Origin: Streptomyces sp. T12
Lineage (GTDB): Bacteria; Actinomycetota; Actinomycetes; Streptomycetales; Streptomycetaceae
Length of the DNA: 64,000 bases
NCBI RefSeq assembly: GCF_028736035.1
Contig: NZ_CP117866.1
Coordinates: 8,101,001 to 8,165,000 of the forward strand
Reading direction: 5' to 3'
Part shown: in pieces, positions 32,483 to 41,303 of the stretch
How positions within the stretch are numbered: the first letter of the stretch is position 1
How the letters are laid out: each line of letters begins with the position of its first letter
Notes under the pieces: model-generated
The model's database searches: none
What the model was told of the DNA's origin: nothing
What the model saw: the letters and a program-made list of their open reading frames with translations, nothing else
Made by a program: the position numbers and the translations under genes

Positions 32483-33881
32483 TCAGCGCAGGACGAACGG
32501 ATTGCCGGTGGCCGCGCCGGTGTTGATCCAGACGCTCTTGTCCTCCAGGTACGCCGTGATGGCGCCGATGCCGTTCTCGCGGCCGATGCCGGAGTCCTTG
32601 AAGCCGCCGAAGGGCGTCAGGTAGCTGACCGCGCGGTAGGTGTTGACCCAGACGGTGCCGGAGCGGATGCGGTCGGCCATGCGGAAGGCGCGGCCGATGT
32701 CGCCGGTCCAGACGCCGGCGCCGAGGCCGTAGCGGCTGTCGTTGGCGAGCGCGACGGCCTCCTCCTCGTCGTGGAAGGGGATGACCGCGAGGACGGGACC
32801 GAAGACCTCCTCCTGGGCGATGCGCATGCTGTTGCGCACGCCGGTGAAGACGGTCGGTTCGACGAACCGGCCTCCGACGTCCGCGGCCTTGCCGCCGAGG
32901 GCGAGCCGGGCGCCTTCCCGCTGCGCGATGTCGATGTAGTCGAGGACCTTGGCGTACTGGGCCGCGGTGGTGATGGGTCCCACCTGGGTGGCCTCGTCCA
33001 TGGGGTCGCCCATCCGGGCGGTGCGCGCGAGGTCGACCAGGCGGCCCACGACCTCGTCGTGCACGCTCTGCTGCACCAGGAGCCGGGAGCCGGCGATGCA
33101 GGTCTGTCCGGTGGCGGCGAAGATGCCGGAGACGGCGCCGTTGACGGCGGCGTCCAGGTCGGCGTCGGCGAAGACGATGTTGGGTGACTTGCCGCCGAGT
33201 TCGAGGCTGACGTGCTTGAAGTCGCGCGCGGCGGCCTGGTTGATGCGGCGGCCGGTGGCGTCCGAGCCGGTGAACGTGATCTTGCGGACGAGGGGGTGCT
33301 CGACGAGGGCGGATCCGACGTCCTGGCCGAAGCCGGTGACGACGTTGACCACACTGGGCGGCAGCCCCGCCTCGTGGAGGAGCCGGACCAGTTCGACGGT
33401 GGAGGCGAAGGTGAACTCCGACGGTTTGATCACCACCGTGCAGCCGGCCGCGAGCGCCGGGGCGATCTTCCAGGCCAGCAGCAACAGCGGGGCCACGCGG
33501 CGGTAGCCGCACATTGAATGCAGCCAGGGCGTGATGACCGCGACGACCCCGACGGGCTCCTTCTTCGTGTAGGCGAAGTAGCCCTTCTTGTCCAACGGGG
33601 GGACGGTGCCCTCGACCTTGTCGGCGAGCCCGCCGTAGTAGTGGAACCACTGGGGGACGTAGCAGTCGGAGCAGCGAGCCGCGGGCGCCGGCGGTGAGTT
33701 CGGCCCAGGGTCCGCTGTGCAGGGCGCGGTGGGCGGCTCGGACGGCGTCGTCGACGTCTTCCGCGGTGCCCTTGGCGATCTCGGCCCATGGGGTGCCCAG
33801 GTAGGGGTTGTCGGTGGGGAACCATTCGCCCGCGCCGGGCTTGCGGCTCTCCCCGTCGATGAACATCTCGTAGCGCTGCAT
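32483..33881 (-). pseudogene. Aldehyde dehydrogenase with internal deletion and frameshift
   Basis: The C-terminal 370 residues form one frame with all catalytic parts (LELGGKSPNIVFADADLDA, the nucleophile in GIFAATGQTCIAGSRLL, EEVFGPVLAVIPF, PFGGFKDSGIGRENG). The N-terminal 70 residues (MQRYEMFIDGESRKPGAGEW to WAELTAGARGSLLRLL) are in another frame starting at ATG 33881. They meet at about 33665, where YVPQWFHYYGGLADKVEG resumes in the second frame. Compared with normal family members roughly 30 residues that link the two parts are missing, so this is a deletion plus frame change, not a simple base-call error. A shortened protein from an internal start is possible but would lack the NAD-domain N-terminus. 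Confidence 0.85.
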
Positions 33882-33907
33882 GGGGGGAGTCCCGTCGGCT
33901 AGGTCGG

Positions 33908-34513
33908 CTAGAAGGTGCTCAGGCCGAGTGCGGCGCGGAAGGAGTTCTTGTTGGCGACGCCGTCGCGGGGCGGCAGGGCGCGCGGCGGCTCGTCGGTGGT
34001 GATCAGCACCTGTGCGTACGTCGTCGCCGCGCGCGCCTTGATACGTGTGGCGAGGTCGTCCGTCTGGTCGAGGTCGGTGATCCGCAGGGTGTCGCGGATG
34101 CCGAAGCCCTGGGCGACGGCGACGAGGTCGGTGCCCAGGCCGGTGTGGCTGGGCTGCATGCCGGTTTCGCCGAAGTGGGCGTTGTCCAGCACCACGACCG
34201 TGAGGTTGGGCGGGAGCTGGGCGCCGATCGTGGCCAAGGTGCCGATGCCCATGAGGTGTTCTCCGTCCCCGGTGATGGCGACGACCGGGCGGTCCGGCTG
34301 GGCCAGGGCCAGGCCGAGGGCGAGCGGGGCGGCGGCGCCCATCGCGCCCCAGAGGTAGAAGGTGCCGGGCCGGTCACCGGCGGCGAAGACGTCGTAGCTG
34401 GGCGAGCCGAGGCCGGTGACGATCAGGGCGTCCTCGGGAAGGCGGCCGATCAGGTCGGCGACGAAGCGGCGCCGGTCGAGGCGGGGGAGAGGGGTGGTCA
34501 TCAGTGCGGTCAT
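33908..34513 (-). CDS. TPP-dependent decarboxylase, C-terminal (TPP-binding) subunit
   Basis: A 201-residue protein matching the C-terminal half of split thiamine-diphosphate enzymes such as sulfopyruvate decarboxylase beta. The TPP/Mg motif is AITGDGEHLMGIGTLATIGA (G-D-G-x~26-N) with NLTVVVLDNAHFGETGMQ. ATG 34513 overlaps the stop of the alpha gene by one base (TGATG). The family decarboxylates 2-oxo acids bearing an acidic group (sulfopyruvate, phosphonopyruvate, and relatives). In this operon a dicarboxylic 2-oxo acid is more likely, with the neighbouring aldehyde dehydrogenase (now broken) oxidising the product. Confidence 0.86.
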   Translation of the reverse strand: MTALMTTPLPRLDRRRFVADLIGRLPEDALIVTGLGSPSYDVFAAGDRPGTFYLWGAMGAAAPLALGLALAQPDRPVVAITGDGEHLMGIGTLATIGAQLPPNLTVVVLDNAHFGETGMQPSHTGLGTDLVAVAQGFGIRDTLRITDLDQTDDLATRIKARAATTYAQVLITTDEPPRALPPRDGVANKNSFRAALGLSTF

Positions 34514-35049
34514 CAGTCGCGCTCCCACTTCTTGCGGCCGATCAGCTTCTGTCCGAGGAGCACGGCGACGCGCTCACCGGCCTCGAACACCGAGTCCAAC
34601 GCCGCCTCGACGGTCTCCTCGACGTCCTCGGGGTCGTCGGCCCGCAGGACGGTGATGCCCATGAGTTCCAGGGCCTGCTGGGTGGTGCGGCCCATGGGGC
34701 CCTGCCACGGATTGAACTCGGCGTACTCGCCGCGCATCGTCACCAGCGTGAGGAAGGGGAACCAGGCCATCTGCAGCAGGGAGAACATGTTGACGCAGTT
34801 GCCGACGCCACTGCTCTGCATCAGCAGCACCGCCCGCTGACCGCCCAGCCATGCCCCGCTGACCACGGCGACACCCTCCTCCTCGGTGGTCAGCACCACG
34901 TCATGGATGGCGGGGTCGCGTCGGGCCTCACGGATGGTGTGGGCGTGCCCGGAGTCCGGGACGTAGGCGATCTGCTGGACTCCGCGCTTCTTGAGCGCGG
35001 TGAACACGTCCTCCTGCCAGGAGGGTGCCGGGGCATGTGTCTGGCTCAT
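34513..35049 (-). CDS. TPP-dependent decarboxylase, N-terminal (Pyr-domain) subunit
   Basis: A 178-residue protein corresponding to the pyrimidine-binding half of the same split enzyme: QEDVFTALKKRGVQQIAYVP, VVLTTEEEGVAVVSGAWLGG (the Glu that activates TPP lies in T-T-E-E-E-G), VLLMQSSGVGNCVNMFSLLQ and QGPMGRTTQQALELMGI. It resembles sulfopyruvate decarboxylase alpha and the N-half of phosphonopyruvate decarboxylase. It is the first gene of the leftward operon and is co-translated with the beta subunit. Confidence 0.86.
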   Translation of the reverse strand: MSQTHAPAPSWQEDVFTALKKRGVQQIAYVPDSGHAHTIREARRDPAIHDVVLTTEEEGVAVVSGAWLGGQRAVLLMQSSGVGNCVNMFSLLQMAWFPFLTLVTMRGEYAEFNPWQGPMGRTTQQALELMGITVLRADDPEDVEETVEAALDSVFEAGERVAVLLGQKLIGRKKWERD

Positions 35050-35193
35050 CCGTAGCGACTCCGCTGATCGGTCGGCTCAAGGTGCCACACATCATGGGTG
35101 CTGATGGATGAGGTTGGACAATAGAAAGACGTGATACCCGCATGCCTCGCTCGCATAGCAGGGAGCCGCAGGCCCCGATGACCTGTGGTTCGG

Positions 35194-35690
35194 CTACGAC
35201 CGTTCGTTGAGGAACGTCTCGACGAGCGGACCGGCCTCCGCGCGGCACTCCTCGAAGCAGGCGTGGCGGGCGCCCGGGAACAGATGCGTCCGGGCGTCGG
35301 GGATACGGGTGGCGAGCAGGGGGAGGTTGTCCAGCGGAGTGAGCCGGTCCTGGTCACCGTGCGGGATCAAGGTGGGCGCGGTGATGAGGGGGGCCAGGCC
35401 GGGGGAGTACGTGAGGTCGGTCAGCGCCAGCCGGGCGGCCTCCGGGTCCGGCTGGGCCAGGGCCCGTCGTACGGACCTGTCGCGCTCGACGGCGTGCGGG
35501 CCGCCGGGGGAGGGTAGCCCAGGACGAGTCGCCGCACGCGGTCCGGATGGTGGGCGGCGATCCTCCCCCAGAGTAGGTACCCCCAGCGACCCGGCCGCCC
35601 ATGGAGGTGCCGTACACGTCGGCCCGCTCGACATCCGCGGGCGATGGCGGTGAGCTGAGGGCCGGTGTCGTTCACGGGGGCTCCGGCGAT
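35194..35690 (-). pseudogene. Alpha/beta-hydrolase pseudogene
   Basis: Pieces of one hydrolase appear in three frames: VYGTSMGGRVAG (nucleophile elbow), AAHHPDRVRRLVLGYP, then LTAPTLIPHGDQDRLTPLD-like acid region and THLFPGARHACFEECRAEAG with the catalytic His. At least two frame changes and lost segments separate them (for example near 35520 and 35580), so no functional protein can be made. It lies between the TPP decarboxylase operon and the LysR gene. Confidence 0.75.
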
Positions 35691-35712
35691 GGTGTCCTCG
35701 GGGTACTGCGCG

Positions 35713-36666
35713 TCACTCGTCCTCGGCGGCAACGTCGGTGCCCTGGATCCGGGCGGACGGCCATCTGCCCTGGGCCACCGCCGAGTTGACCCTGCGGACC
35801 AGCTCACGCGCGACGACCTCCACGGCGGGCGGGGTGCGCCCGGACCGCGGAGTGCCGAGGACGACCGAGCGCCACACGTCGGGCTCGCTCAGCGGTGCGG
35901 CACTCAGGTCGCCGTGCGCGACATCCTCGGCGATGCCGACGCCGGGCAGCACCGTCCAGCCGTGCCCCGCCCGGACGAGCTGCTTCTGCACCCGCATGGA
36001 GTTGGTCTGCACGACGACGTCCAGGGCGGAGCCGGCGCGCACCGCCGCCGCGTCGATCAGCCGGCGCAGCGCATGCCCCGAGGCGGGCATGACGAGCGGA
36101 TGCCCCGCCGCCTCCGCGAACGGCACCGGACGGTCGGCGCGCAGGCCGGCCGACGGCGGAGCGACCGCCCACAGACGCTCGCGCACCAGCGGGTGGGCGT
36201 TGAGCGAGGGCGTGCTGTCCAGGTTGTAGAGCAGGGTCAGATCCAGGTCGCCGTCGTCGAGCCACTGCTGGAGGTGCCCCGAGTAGGCGGTCATCAGGCG
36301 AAGTTCGACGCCGGGATGGCTGCGGGCGACGGCGGTCACCAGCGGCTCGGAGAGCAGGTCGCTGGTGCTTTCCAACAGGCCGACGGTGACGATGCCGGAC
36401 ACCTCGCCCGGGGCCGGTTGCACCTCGGCACGGGCCCGCTCCAGCTCGTTCAGGGCCCGCCGGGCACGGTCGACCATGATCGCGCCCGCCTCGGTGGGCC
36501 GCATGCCCGTCCCGGTCCGCTCGAAGAGGTCGACGCCGAGTTCCTGTTCCAGGGTGCGGATCTGCCGGGTCACCGCGGGCTGCACCAGATGCAGCAGCTC
36601 CGCGGCACGCGTGACGCTGCCCACCTCGGCGACCGTGACGATCGCCTTGAGCTGCTTGATGTCCAA
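35713..36666 (-). CDS. LysR-family transcriptional regulator
   Basis: A 317-residue LysR-type regulator: DIKQLKAIVTVAEVGSVTRA followed by LLHLVQPAVTRQIRTLEQEL for the DNA-binding domain, and an effector domain from GIVTVGLLESTSDLLSEPLV. It belongs to the CbbR/NAC-like group by general look only. It is divergent from the CoA-transferase/acyl-CoA dehydrogenase operon, with a 131-bp gap holding the inverted repeat at 36744-36758, and probably controls that operon in response to an organic acid. Confidence 0.92.
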   Translation of the reverse strand: MDIKQLKAIVTVAEVGSVTRAAELLHLVQPAVTRQIRTLEQELGVDLFERTGTGMRPTEAGAIMVDRARRALNELERARAEVQPAPGEVSGIVTVGLLESTSDLLSEPLVTAVARSHPGVELRLMTAYSGHLQQWLDDGDLDLTLLYNLDSTPSLNAHPLVRERLWAVAPPSAGLRADRPVPFAEAAGHPLVMPASGHALRRLIDAAAVRAGSALDVVVQTNSMRVQKQLVRAGHGWTVLPGVGIAEDVAHGDLSAAPLSEPDVWRSVVLGTPRSGRTPPAVEVVARELVRRVNSAVAQGRWPSARIQGTDVAAEDE

Positions 36667-36743
36667 AAGGGGGCCTTCCTTCCACCGCCATCCGGAGCGA
36701 GCATGGGGGTATCACGCATTGCTATTTCACTGACATCACCATG

Positions 36744-36758
36744 ACCATCCATGATGGT
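36744..36758. promoter_or_regulatory. Inverted repeat, candidate LysR operator
   Basis: ACCATC-CAT-GATGGT is a perfect 6-bp inverted repeat with a 3-bp centre located 39 bp before the CoA-transferase start codon, in the divergent gap to the LysR gene. Size and place fit a LysR activation site. Confidence 0.45.
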
Positions 36759-36797
36759 AGCCCCGGCACGGGACCCGCATCCTCCTGGAGGTCGCCC

Positions 36798-38006
36798 ATG
36801 ACCGAGCTCCCCGAAGCGTCCGAAGCGCTGCCGCTGGCCGGCGTCACCGTCGTCAGCGTCGAGCAGGCGGTGGCCGCCCCCTTCGCCACCCGCCAGCTGG
36901 CCGACCTCGGCGCCCGGGTCATCAAGGTGGAGCGGCCGGGCGGAGGTGACTTCGCCCGACGCTACGACACCACGGTGCACGGCGAGTCCAGTTACTTCGT
37001 GTGGCTCAACCGGTCCAAGGAGTCCGTCACGCTCGACCTGAAGTCGGAGGCGGGAAGGGCCGTCCTGGAACAACTCCTCGCAGACGCGGACGTGTTCGTG
37101 CAGAACCTTGCCCCCGGTGCGGCCGCACGAATGGGCCTGGGCGCCGATGCGCTCGCCGAACGCTTTCCCTCTCTCATTCCGTGTTCCCTCTCGGGCTACG
37201 GCTCCAGCGGCCCGTGGGCCGACCGCAAGGCATACGACCTGCTGGTGCAGTGCCAGACCGGCCTCGTCTCGCTCACCGGCAACGAGCACGGCTCCGCCCG
37301 TGTCGGCGTATCGATCGCCGACATCGCCGCAGGCATGTATGCCTACTCCGGCATCCTCACCGCCCTGTTCACCCGCGCCACCACCGGCGTCGCCCGTGCC
37401 GTGGAGGTCTCGCTGTTCGAGGCACTGGCCGAGTGGGTCAGCCAGCCCGCCTACTACACCCGCTTCGGCGGCACCCAGCCCCCGCGCCTCGGCACCCAGC
37501 ACGCCACCATCGCCCCGTACGGCGCCTACACCGCCGCCGACGGCAAGGACGTGCTGTTCTCCATCCAGAACGAGCGCGAATGGGCCGCCCTGTGCGGTCG
37601 GTTCCTCGGCCTGCCGAGGCTCGTCGCAGATCCACGCTTCGCCACCGGATCCGCCCGAGTGGCCCATCGTGAGGAGCTGAACGCGATCGTGGCCGAGCGC
37701 TTCGACGAGCTGAACAGTGATGAGGTGATGAAACTGCTGGATGAGGCGGGCATCGCCAACGCGGGGGTGAACGACGTGGCGGCGTTCCTTGACCACCCGG
37801 TGCTCAGCAGCCGGAACCGCCGACGGGACGTACGGATCGCCGGCGGAGCCACGGTGGAGGCGCTGCTGCCGCCGGCGGACCTGGCCGGCCTCGCTCCGCG
37901 CATGGATCCCGTCCCCGCGGTCGGCGAGCACACCGAGACGATCCTGGCCGAGCTGGGGTACAGCACGGCCGACATCGACAGCCTGAGGGCCGAACGCGTC
38001 ATCTGA
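36798..38006 (+). CDS. CaiB/BaiF-family (class III) CoA-transferase
   Basis: A 402-residue formyl-CoA-transferase-type enzyme. The ATG at 36798 has a good GGAGG site; the ATG at 36741 overlaps the operator and is rejected. Motifs: LPLAGVTVVSVEQAVAAPFA, GARVIKVERPGGGDFARRYD, SKESVTLDLKSEAGRAVLEQ, and the catalytic Asp region WADRKAYDLLVQCQTGLVSL (Y-D). Family members move CoA between dicarboxylic acids, including succinyl-CoA:itaconate or citramalate transferases. With the hydratase and lyase upstream this would complete an itaconate-like pathway, which is inference from three families together. Confidence 0.9.
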   Translation: MTELPEASEALPLAGVTVVSVEQAVAAPFATRQLADLGARVIKVERPGGGDFARRYDTTVHGESSYFVWLNRSKESVTLDLKSEAGRAVLEQLLADADVFVQNLAPGAAARMGLGADALAERFPSLIPCSLSGYGSSGPWADRKAYDLLVQCQTGLVSLTGNEHGSARVGVSIADIAAGMYAYSGILTALFTRATTGVARAVEVSLFEALAEWVSQPAYYTRFGGTQPPRLGTQHATIAPYGAYTAADGKDVLFSIQNEREWAALCGRFLGLPRLVADPRFATGSARVAHREELNAIVAERFDELNSDEVMKLLDEAGIANAGVNDVAAFLDHPVLSSRNRRRDVRIAGGATVEALLPPADLAGLAPRMDPVPAVGEHTETILAELGYSTADIDSLRAERVI

Positions 38007-38049
38007 ACAGCCCTTCGCCACCCGCTAGTTCAGCAAGGAGCCTCGCCCC

Positions 38050-39219
38050 ATGAGCACCCTCGACATCCTGTCCGAGGACGAGCAGTTCATCGTCCATACG
38101 GTGCGCGACTTCGTCGACAAGGAGGTGAAACCGGTCGTCCGGGAACTGGAGCACGCGAACACCTACCCCGAGGCTCTGATCGAGCAGATGAAGCGGCTCG
38201 GCGTCTTCGGCCTCGCCGTCCCCGAGGAATACGGCGGCACCCCGGTCTCCACCCCGTGCTATGTCCTGATCACCGAGGAACTGGCCCGCGGCTGGATGAG
38301 CCTGGCCGGCGCGATGGGCGGCCACACCGTGGTCGCCAAGCTGCTGCTGCACTTCGGCACGGAGGAGCAGAAGCGCCGGTACCTGCCGAAGATGGCCACC
38401 GGCGAGATCCGCGCGACCATGGCCCTGACCGAGCCGGGCGGCGGCTCGGACCTGCAGGCCATGCGCACGGTCGCCCGCAAGGACGGCGATCGCGGATACG
38501 TGGTCGACGGGGCGAAGACCTGGATCACCAACTCCCGCCGGTCCGGCCTGATCGCCCTGCTGTGCAAGACGGATCCGGACGCCGTCCCCGCCCACCGGGG
38601 CATCTCGATCCTGCTGGTCGAACACGGTCCCGGTCTCACCGTCTCCCGCGACCTGCCCAAGCTCGGCTACAAGGGAGTGGAGAGCTGCGAGCTGTCCTTC
38701 GAGGACTACCGGGCCCCGGCCGACGCCGTACTCGGCGGTGGGGAGGGGAAGGGCTTCGCGCAGATGATGAAGGGCCTGGAGACCGGACGCCTCCAGGTCG
38801 CCGCCCGCGCGCTCGGCGTCGGCCGGGCGGCGTTCGAGGACTCCCTCGCCTACGCCCAGGAGCGGGAGTCGTTCGGCAAGCCGATCTGGAAGCACCAGTC
38901 GGTCGGCAACTACCTGGCGGACATGGCCACTTCACTGACTGCGGCCCGTCAGCTCACCCTGTACGCGGCCCGGGAGGCGGATGCCGGCCGTCGGGTGGAC
39001 ATGGAGGCGGGGATGGCGAAGCTGTTCGCCTCCGAGACCGCCATGCAGATCGCCCTCAACGCTGTGCGCGTCCACGGCGGTTACGGCTACTCCACCGAGT
39101 TCGACGTCGAACGCTACTTCCGTGACGCCCCGCTGATGATCGTCGGCGAGGGCACGAACGAGATCCAGCGGAACGTCATCGCGAGCCAGCTCGTCAAGCG
39201 CGGTGGTCTGGACGCATGA
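38050..39219 (+). CDS. Acyl-CoA dehydrogenase
   Basis: A 389-residue canonical acyl-CoA dehydrogenase. FAD/substrate motifs: ATMALTEPGGGSDLQAMRTV, TWITNSRRSGLIALL, GYKGVESCELSFEDY, GRLQVAARALGVGRAAFEDS and the C-terminal VHGGYGYSTEFDVERYFRDA followed by IVGEGTNEIQRNVIA, where the catalytic Glu is in G-E-G-T-N-E. It lies 43 bp after the CoA-transferase gene. It could oxidise a methylsuccinyl-, glutaryl- or branched acyl-CoA that feeds the hydratase step. Confidence 0.92.
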   Translation: MSTLDILSEDEQFIVHTVRDFVDKEVKPVVRELEHANTYPEALIEQMKRLGVFGLAVPEEYGGTPVSTPCYVLITEELARGWMSLAGAMGGHTVVAKLLLHFGTEEQKRRYLPKMATGEIRATMALTEPGGGSDLQAMRTVARKDGDRGYVVDGAKTWITNSRRSGLIALLCKTDPDAVPAHRGISILLVEHGPGLTVSRDLPKLGYKGVESCELSFEDYRAPADAVLGGGEGKGFAQMMKGLETGRLQVAARALGVGRAAFEDSLAYAQERESFGKPIWKHQSVGNYLADMATSLTAARQLTLYAAREADAGRRVDMEAGMAKLFASETAMQIALNAVRVHGGYGYSTEFDVERYFRDAPLMIVGEGTNEIQRNVIASQLVKRGGLDA

Positions 39220-39358
39220 GGAGCGGTGCCCGTCCTGAGCAGTGGCCGCTCCAGAGCCGGGTCAGGGCGGAGGGAGAAGCAGCGGACACCCACCCGGCCA
39301 CTGCGTGTTGGATCCACCACTACCCACCCTCGTCTCGAATGGTACGGAGGCGACCCGC

Positions 39359-40390
39359 TCATGCCTCCCGCGCGCCGAGCACAGGCTGCTCGCCCGAGCC
39401 TCGGACGATCAGGCGGGTGGGGACCGTGATGGTCCGTGCCCGAGATCGGTCGCCGTCCAAGCGGGCGAGGGCGGCCGTCGCTGCTGTTCTGCCGATTTCC
39501 CCGGGGTCCTGGGCGACGACGGTCAGGGCCGGTTCGAGGGCCTCGGCGAGCGAGACGTCGTCGAAGGCGACGACGGCGACGTCCTTGCGCTTGCTGCGGG
39601 CGAGTTGGGCGACTATTCCCAGGGCCATGATGTTGTTGCCGGCGTACAGGGCCGTGGGGGCATCGGCCAGGTCGAGCAGCTTCGAGGTCGCGGCCTCGGC
39701 CCCCTGTTGGTCGTGTGCGCTGACGACCAGTGAGCGATCGTAGGGAATGTCGGCTTCCTGCAGGGCGGCGCGGTAGCCGGCGAGGCGTTCGCGGCGGGTG
39801 TAGAGCTTGGTGGGCAGGTCGCCGATGAAGCCGATGCGCCGGTGTCCGTGGGCGATCAGGTGGGCGACGCCCTCGTGGGAGCCGTCCCGGTTGGAGCTGA
39901 CGACGCTGTCCGTGGCCAGGCCCGCGCCGGGGCGGTCGATGAAGACCACGGGCAGTCCCGCGGTGCGGTGGGCCTTGAGGTGGCAGTGGTCGGCGCCGAC
40001 GGACGGCACGACCATGAGGATGCTGACGCGGCGGGCGAGGAACTTGTCCGTCAACGAGCGCTCGCGGTCGGGATCGTCCGCGGAGGAGCCCACGAGCAAG
40101 GTCAGGCCACGGTCGCGGACCGTGTCCTCGATGCTCCTGGCCACGGCTCCGAAGAACGGGTTGGCCAGGTCGGGGATGACCAGTCCGATCGTGGTGTCGG
40201 GTCCTCCGACCCGGATGTTGCGGGCCATGAGGTTCGGCTGGAAGCCGAGCTTGGCAACGGCGGCGAGAACCTGCTCCCTGGTCTGTTCCGAGGCGTATCC
40301 GTCCTCGTTGAGAACCCGGGAGACGGTCTTGGCGCTGACGCCCACTTCTCGGGCGACGTCTGCCATGGTCGGGCGGCGGTTCGCTGCCAT
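39359..40390 (-). CDS. LacI-family transcriptional regulator (importer-linked)
   Basis: A 343-residue LacI regulator: PTMADVAREVGVSAKTVSRV and NEDGYASEQTREQVLAAVAK form the HTH and hinge region, followed by a periplasmic-binding-like domain starting TTIGLVIPDLANPFFGAVAR. The ATG at 40390 is the first in register with the HTH; GGAG lies a little far upstream (13 nt). It is the last gene of the importer operon and is a candidate repressor for it, alongside the second LacI gene at 47879. Confidence 0.9.
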   Translation of the reverse strand: MAANRRPTMADVAREVGVSAKTVSRVLNEDGYASEQTREQVLAAVAKLGFQPNLMARNIRVGGPDTTIGLVIPDLANPFFGAVARSIEDTVRDRGLTLLVGSSADDPDRERSLTDKFLARRVSILMVVPSVGADHCHLKAHRTAGLPVVFIDRPGAGLATDSVVSSNRDGSHEGVAHLIAHGHRRIGFIGDLPTKLYTRRERLAGYRAALQEADIPYDRSLVVSAHDQQGAEAATSKLLDLADAPTALYAGNNIMALGIVAQLARSKRKDVAVVAFDDVSLAEALEPALTVVAQDPGEIGRTAATAALARLDGDRSRARTITVPTRLIVRGSGEQPVLGAREA

Positions 40391-40466
40391 GGAGGAAACG
40401 GTCTCCTGTGCTCGTCGGTCCCGGCCGCGGCCTCGGCCGGAACCTGTGAGTGCTGCGGTCCTGTCG

Positions 40467-41303
40467 TCAGTTGGCCTGGACTCCCGCGGCCTTCGCCGCC
40501 TCGGAATCCGCCACGACAGTACCTCCGGCCGCATCGACGGTGAGTGCGCCGGTCATGATGGCCACGACCTCCGCCATGGAGTAGTCGGACGGCTTGATCA
40601 CGGCGGCGCGCCGGCCCAGCCGGTGGACGTGGATCCGGTCGGCGATCTCGAAGACGTGCGGCATGTTGTGGCTGATCAGGACCACCGGCATGCCCTTGTC
40701 CCGGACTCGGCGGATGAGGTCCAGAACCTGCCCCGACTCCTTGACGCCGAGCGCGGCGGTGGGCTCGTCCATGACGACGACACTGCGCGCCCAGGCGACG
40801 GAACGGGCCACCGCGACGGCCTGCCGCTGTCCGCCGGAGAGCGTCTCGACCGCCTGCGTCAGCGAGCGCAGACCGATCTTCAGGTCCGCCATGTGCTCGG
40901 CGGCCTCCTGACGCATGCGCTTCTTGTCGAGCATGCGGAAGACACTGCCGAGGACACCGGGGCGGCGCAGCTCGCGCCCGAGGAACATGTTCGAGGCGAT
41001 GTCCATGGACGCGGCCACGGCGAGGTCCTGATAGACCGTCTCGATGCCGTGGGCACGGGCACTCTGCGGCCCGGAGAACTGGATCGGCTTGCCGTTGAGG
41101 CGTATCTCGCCCTCGTCCGGGACCACCGCACCGGTGAGGGCCTTGATCAGGCTGGTCTTGCCCGCTCCGTTGTCTCCGATGACGGCGAGGACCTCGCCGG
41201 GCATCAGGTCGAAGTCGGCGCCGTCGATGGCGGTGACGTGGCCGTAGCGCTTGACCAGACCGCGGGCCTGAAGGACAGGGGTGGGGGAGGTCGTGGCGCT
41301 CAT
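40467..41303 (-). CDS. frcA: Sugar ABC transporter ATP-binding protein (single-domain, FrcA-like)
   Basis: A 278-residue ATPase with one ABC domain: Walker A in VIGDNGAGKTSLIKALTG, Q-loop in GIETVYQDLAVAAS, signature TLSGGQRQAVAVARSVAW, Walker B VVVMDEPTAALGVKESG and H-loop VVLISHNMPHV. Most CUT2 sugar ATPases (RbsA-like) have two fused domains; a single domain is the mark of the FrcA fructose type. The ATG at 41303 overlaps the permease stop by 4 nt. It energises uptake of the sugar bound by the lipoprotein encoded upstream; fructose is inferred from the kinase and fructanase nearby. Confidence 0.82.
   Translation of the reverse strand: MSATTSPTPVLQARGLVKRYGHVTAIDGADFDLMPGEVLAVIGDNGAGKTSLIKALTGAVVPDEGEIRLNGKPIQFSGPQSARAHGIETVYQDLAVAASMDIASNMFLGRELRRPGVLGSVFRMLDKKRMRQEAAEHMADLKIGLRSLTQAVETLSGGQRQAVAVARSVAWARSVVVMDEPTAALGVKESGQVLDLIRRVRDKGMPVVLISHNMPHVFEIADRIHVHRLGRRAAVIKPSDYSMAEVVAIMTGALTVDAAGGTVVADSEAAKAAGVQAN

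Noticed and set aside
33908..35049. The TPP decarboxylase as the dedicated partner of the PEP-mutase gene
   Set aside because: It is 26 kb away in an operon with dicarboxylate-type genes and beyond a mobile-DNA zone; kept only as a low-interest possibility.
36741..36797. Upstream ATG start for the CoA-transferase
   Set aside because: It would add 19 unconserved residues across the inverted repeat and lacks a ribosome site, while ATG 36798 has GGAGG.
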